Made by a program: the position numbers and the translations under genes
The notes under the pieces: model-generated
Seen by the model: only the letters and a program-made list of their open reading frames with translations
Told to the model about the DNA's origin: nothing
Databases searched by the model: none
In this document: one piece after another, positions 59,716-64,000 of the stretch
Layout of the letters: every line of letters starts with the position of its first letter
Numbering within the stretch: the first letter of the stretch is position 1
Origin: Diphasiastrum complanatum
Lineage: Eukaryota; Streptophyta; Lycopodiopsida; Lycopodiales; Lycopodiaceae
Length of the DNA stretch: 64,000 bases
Direction of reading: 5' to 3'
Assembly (NCBI GenBank): GCA_029204225.1
Contig: CM055097.1
Coordinates: 5,523,620 to 5,587,619, forward strand

Positions 59716-61065
59716 CTACATTATGGAACAATGAGACTTTGGTTGAATCTTGCTCGTTGAGGGACAATCATCAACTTTAGTCTTCCCTTGGTCATTGCAC
59801 TTCCCCGTTGAAGGCTGCATGATGGCACTTTTCCTTGGATCTTGTGCTGAATTGCCTTCAAGTTGCCCTGTTGACGCTAGTCCCCTTTGTACTTCATCAC
59901 TAAATTTTTTTTGCAGTGATTGCGCCAAGAGACTTGGTAAAATCCGTTGGACTTCGTCGGATGCCAATTTCTTGACTTCCTCAGTTACCATTAGCATGAT
60001 AGATTCTACCATCTCTGTCTTCTGTGATGGTTTTACTTGTTTGCCCGAGGGTATCTTTGCGTACTTTGGGACTTTTGTCAGATTGTCTTCTTCATCACTC
60101 GCTTCATAGCCTGGTGGCACTAAGATTTTTCTTTTATAGTGCGTTCGAGGTGGAAGGGTCACCACAGGTGCATGTCGATCTACATAGGCCAAATGCCTTC
60201 TGGCTATTTGTGGATTTTTCATCGGGCAATCTCGACATGAATGATTAACTCCACATTGTGAACACAAGGGATCAAATGTTGACGGATCCCCTTGGTGTGG
60301 ACATTCAGCACGACGGTGTTTTTCTCCGCATCCATAGCACCTAACTGAGTGTAGTATGCCATCACCTCTAAGTTGATAGACATATACCGATAATAGATTC
60401 CCCTTAGGATCTTTCACAAAATAGACTGGTAGGTTGTTATGGTCCTCCATTGAATTCGGTGATATGCAAGAGGATAGAACCAAAACTTCTACCTTGCCGT
60501 TGTATGTTGAAGAAACGCGTGATTTAGCCTGTTGCTCTGTATTTTGTCCTTTTAACAAGCGCGGATTTTTTATTGGACACCTGGTATTTGGATGATCTCC
60601 AAAGCAGAAGGTACATTCGTCCTTTTCAAGAAACTTAATAGAGAGAGCATAAGCTTGCTGATAGCTTGAAGTGCAAGGTTCTTGATCTTCTGCTGCACTT
60701 GATCTGCTTGACCTTGCTGCACTTTGTTGCCTTGCATGGGGTTCCATTCTTGTTGGATCATCGCTCGTTGTCGACATTTGTTGCTCTGATTTCCCATCTG
60801 GATAGGGAAAATCCTTTTTCTTGAGTGAGATTTCCATCAAGGCAGCATCCTTACAAAGTTGTGCAAGCGACGCAAAGGATGCTAACTCTTCCATACCAAA
60901 TCTGATCCTTTTGGGCAGTCCAACATAGTATTTTGCCATGATGATCTGTTGGGGAATCGAGGGATCACAATCCTTCACTAGATGATAGATCCGATAGGTG
61001 TAGTCTTGGATTGTTTCAGTAGGGAACTTTTTTAATTTTGATAATCCTACAAGGGCGGTCTCCAT
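59716..61065 (-). CDS. Gag-like protein with three zinc knuckles and C-terminal CSIM
   Basis: An intact 449-codon frame. Residues 10-80 match the C-terminal part of a Ty3/Gypsy-type capsid region. Then come a Ser/Arg/Gln-rich linker and three CX2CX3HX4C knuckles at 151-163, 243-255 and 268-280, and a Lys/Glu-rich C-terminal region with helical segments. The last residues CSIM match the CaaX consensus. The stop is about 215 bp upstream (in element sense) of the LTR at 59499, and no pol follows, so the element carried gag only or lost pol. Knuckle order matches the remnant at 33541-34149. The N-terminus may be incomplete. Confidence 0.7.
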   Translation of the reverse strand: METALVGLSKLKKFPTETIQDYTYRIYHLVKDCDPSIPQQIIMAKYYVGLPKRIRFGMEELASFASLAQLCKDAALMEISLKKKDFPYPDGKSEQQMSTTSDDPTRMEPHARQQSAARSSRSSAAEDQEPCTSSYQQAYALSIKFLEKDECTFCFGDHPNTRCPIKNPRLLKGQNTEQQAKSRVSSTYNGKVEVLVLSSCISPNSMEDHNNLPVYFVKDPKGNLLSVYVYQLRGDGILHSVRCYGCGEKHRRAECPHQGDPSTFDPLCSQCGVNHSCRDCPMKNPQIARRHLAYVDRHAPVVTLPPRTHYKRKILVPPGYEASDEEDNLTKVPKYAKIPSGKQVKPSQKTEMVESIMLMVTEEVKKLASDEVQRILPSLLAQSLQKKFSDEVQRGLASTGQLEGNSAQDPRKSAIMQPSTGKCNDQGKTKVDDCPSTSKIQPKSHCSIM

Positions 61066-61260
61066 AGTTCAGCACTAGAATGTCACAAAGTAGCTGGTTG
61101 GTGAATTGCTTCAAGGTTTGCTCAATGATTCTGGTGTTCCAACCCCTTTTTTTTTTTTTCTTTGTGGGAGATGGAAATAAAAAAAAGAAAAGAAAAAAGA
61201 GAGATCAAAATACTTTTGTTCCACCTAGATTCAAACATACAATATATAAAAAAAATTCTT
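61066..61260. other. Junction, poly-T and A-rich, no gene
   Basis: A T-tract and purine tract. The transposase-like gene fragment starts abruptly at about 61261, so this is probably a rearrangement boundary. Confidence 0.4.
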
Positions 61261-62717
61261 CGCATTTGCACCGAGACCACAACCGTACATGCATTTCAAA
61301 GTCTTCAAATCAGCAGCTAGGTGCCATTCTACAGCAAAGCTTTCTCCTTCAACATTGAGCAATTTGCCTTCATTTTGTGCATGTATTATCTTAGATATAC
61401 TACATTTTTCAAATAGCCACTCCAGTACGTCGTGAGACTCCTTAGGAACTTCAAATGCAGCTATCCACCATATGTGATTTTCGGATTGCACGCTAAATTC
61501 TTTACAATAACTTCCGCCAAATTATTGCAATTCACGATTCATCAATGTGATTGTGACACGTTCAAGTTTACGCCCTTTTACGATTTCTGCTTCGTCCAAC
61601 TTAATAACAAATATAACTTTACCTCCGCAATCTGTAAAATAAAAATTTCATTATGAAAACATATTAGTTGAAAAAAAGCATACAATTGAAAACCGAAATC
61701 CACAATAAATGTTCTTACCATTTGTTCTAACTTCGTAATGTCAGATCATCATCGCTTGGACCTTTTCCAGATCTAAGAATATATTGTTGCCTTGATGATA
61801 ATGAAAACATGTCGGAAGTCCTTTCTTCTTATTGGTTACTGTAAAAGAATCCTCAATATGCTGAAACTCTCCTAATTCAGAGAGCAAAATCGAATTGCAT
61901 TCTCGTTTGGCGGATTCAACAAGTTTATAAATAGGTATTATTTGATGGCATTTTAACCCATTTTTGTCAGAGCATTTCATATACTTCTTCAAAGCTCTAT
62001 ACCCCTTGCGACTCACACCTCCTTGGTCACATGCGTACACCATCTCTTTAACATTTGGATTTGGCTTGAACTTGTCGACTAGCTTTTTTGCAATTCTCAA
62101 ACGAATTGAATCACTTGTTTCATCTTCCACAATCTCCTCATACGTCTTTTACTAGCACCACCACCTGGTGCCAAAGCTTCTAGTTTGTGTCTCTTAGTGT
62201 TTTCATTTTGTGCTTGCTGATCCATCAAGACTCTACGCTTTCGTTGTAAGCCATATATTGTCCTCTGAAATATACTGATTGAAGATTGCAATTCTTCAAT
62301 TTTTGAGATAGAACTAGCAAGCTCTATTTTCAAATTATTTATCTCCTCCTCTAGTTTCATATTTATTTCATGCAATGACTTTAAATTATCATTCATACTC
62401 AAGATATGAATGTTTGCCGTATTTGCCAATGTCTCAACTTGGATTCTTCGAGAATCCATTGCTTGACAATAGCCAAGCAGTCCATTCCGACCATCCCCAA
62501 CAAACTTTAACAAACTATGTACATCAGAAAATTTAGGAGGAGCATCTACCAGTGGATTATGAGGGTATAAATCACCTCTTACCCATAGGTCAATATGTTT
62601 TTTGCCATCTAATCTCCAACAATGCATGTCATACGGATTTAAGTTAACACCCCATGCAGCTTTGGTGGTCGCATAATCCTTCTCTAACTTCACATGTAAG
62701 TGATACTTGGTTGTCAT
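61231..62717 (-). pseudogene. Transposase-like protein, N-terminal half, with 87-bp intron
   Basis: ATG at 62717. About 195 residues include a coiled coil (about 100-150). A 1-base frameshift near 62131 leads to the next frame. A consensus intron follows: donor GTAAGA at 61718, acceptor TTTTACAG ending 61632 (87 bp). Splicing restores frame into a segment with WHLAADLKTLKCMYGCGLGANAK, then the gene is cut at about 61261. TGA (61741-61743) and a TAA (CAA to TAA) also break it. The pattern DLKxL...GL-GA-AK, followed in family members by a Cys-rich motif, fits the same family as 17.4-18.3 kb, from memory. No function proven. Confidence 0.6.
61632..61718 (-). other. 87-bp intron
   Basis: GTAAGA donor, polypyrimidine TTTTATTTTACAG acceptor; its removal keeps the reading frame across the join. 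Confidence 0.8.
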
Positions 62718-62983
62718 CTTGACGATATCGAATATCCCAAAAGAATCTATGTAGAACTTTACAATATACCTTAATCAAATGGTGTCAAAGTTCAATGTGA
62801 ACTAACCATTGTGAAGGATTTCAGATAATTCTAGATCCAATCCATGTCCCAAATCTTTGGTTACAATAAGGAGCAAACCAACAATCCTGCCAATGTAGAA
62901 AAATCAGCATCTACATACAAAATGAGATGCAAACTCTAAGAGATATTGATCAAACATGAACCAAAACATCTTTCGTAAGAAAG
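62718..62983. other. Intergenic, no feature
   Basis: Short stretch between the transposase-like gene and the Copia gag remnant on opposite strands; nothing supported. Confidence 0.5.
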
Positions 62984-64000
62984 ATGAAGAATCTATTTCT
63001 ATCACTACATAACTCTGGAATAGAGAACATTGTGTCAACTGAGAAGCAGCTCACATCCTGGTTGAGAGCCTTACCCAGATTATTCCAGATGACAAGAACC
63101 TTGCTCGAAAAAGATCCTGCCATGAACCTTGAAAAGGCGATTGTCAAGATTCGAGAGGAAGTTGAGGCCAGAGAACATCTTGATCACAAAGATGGTTCTG
63201 ACCAGGCCCTCTATGGCAACAAAGAAAAATCAAAAAAGCAATTTAAGCCTAAGAGGGAGTCCAATCAAAGGCAGGATCATGACCAGCAAGCAGAGGGCAA
63301 CTGGAAGACCAAAGGGAGGTCGAAACAACAAGGTGCAGACAAGAAGACTTGTGTGAGATGCAGAAGAGATGGGCATACAGTAGGTACATGTTGGCTCAAT
63401 CCCAAAATTGAGTGTATCCACTGCCACAAGAAGGGCCACACAGCCATGGATTGCCGCCAGAACCCAAGAAACAAGTCAGCACAGAACAGATAGGAGAACA
63501 ACAATAGTTCATCCTATGTCGAAGATCCTGAGAGCTCAAAAATGGGCGAAGAAAGAACAAACAGAAATTGTTCGACCGCCTATATCTGTGAAGACGTGTG
63601 TGCAGCATCAACATCTGACACACATGAGGTGATCCTAAATTCAGGAGCTACCTCACACTTCATGACATCAAGACGAATCATGTCTGATTTCAGAAGTGCA
63701 GATCCCTCAAGATTCATAGTTCTTGGAGATGGATCTAGATATCAAGTGAACGATATTGGTTCACTATGGCTCAACACCAATGGCAGAGACAGATGACTCG
63801 ATGACGTTCTGTTCGTGCCTACTCTGCAACAAGACTTGCTCTCTGTAGCAAGAATAGCAGATGCAGGGATGTGTGTGACATTTTTTGACAAAGCATGCAA
63901 CGGGATTGATGCAAGTACCAGTACTCTCATCGCTCAAGGCAGAAGGAAAGGAAACCTATATCATCTGAAGGTACGCGCACGTGCAGATCAGGTGCATCAG
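62984..64000 (+). pseudogene. Copia gag C-terminus and protease, dead, runs off the window
   Basis: Gag with two zinc knuckles (CVRCRRDGHTVGTC and CIHCHKKGHTAMDC). TAG at 63491-63493 and TGA at about 63794 break one continuous frame; both fit C-to-T changes (CAG, CGA). The protease motif reads NSGATSHF: the catalytic Asp is Asn. The N-terminus of gag and the LTR are missing. It is nearer to Copia H than to A, B or C. Confidence 0.85.

Overview
The window looks like nuclear DNA of a land plant. It is AT-rich, crowded with plant-type Ty1/Copia LTR retrotransposons primed by initiator tRNA-Met, has a plant-type nuclear tRNA-Pro(TGG), a Gypsy-type LTR followed by a tRNA-Asp primer site, short GT-AG introns and long microsatellites. 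The DUF7869-like and other transposase-like fragments suggest a large, repeat-rich genome, perhaps of a seed-free plant (fern, lycophyte or bryophyte), but that is a guess. There are no bacterial operons and no CRISPR array. I see no gene that is certainly a functional host protein gene; the only clearly intact host gene is the tRNA.

Layout: 0.4-2.6 kb, decayed minus-strand Thr-rich/coiled-coil ORFs. 3.0-8.0 kb, a minus-strand Copia element (A) with about 1% LTR divergence, an open pol frame, but no integrase core. 8.0-9.3 kb, a DUF7869-like pseudogene. 9.7-10.4 kb, a Copia 3' end. 10.57-16.99 kb, a very young complete Copia element (C; LTRs differ at one base in 655, TSD ATCTG) that has lost the RNase H Asp-Asn site. 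17.3-24.0 kb, a non-LTR island: a transposase-like C-terminal fragment, an unknown plus-strand gene, a minus-strand histone H3-derived gene with a very long insertion between an H3-like N-terminus and the histone fold, and an unknown spliced minus-strand gene. 24.2-24.6 kb, a 14-unit tandem repeat. 24.7-30.2 kb, a dead Copia element (B). 31-37 kb, decayed LTR-element ORFs of one family (zinc knuckle, coiled coil, shared C-terminal domain). 38-48.9 kb, an old Copia element (H) split by an inversion. 49-56.6 kb, mostly gene-free with the tRNA-Pro at 53.0 kb. 56.6-59.5 kb, a Gypsy-type LTR and leader, then an LTR in minus orientation. 59.7-61.1 kb, a gag-like ORF with three zinc knuckles. 61.2-62.7 kb, a transposase-like N-terminal half. 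63.0-64.0 kb, the gag/protease of another dead Copia element.

The genes do not form a pathway; most are stages in the life and decay of mobile elements. The items that most deserve attention are the H3-derived gene and its neighbours (possibly cargo of a DNA transposon), the inversion-split Copia proven by a matching target-site duplication on the two separated halves, and two recently moved Copia copies (A and C) that cannot be autonomous and so imply trans-mobilisation.
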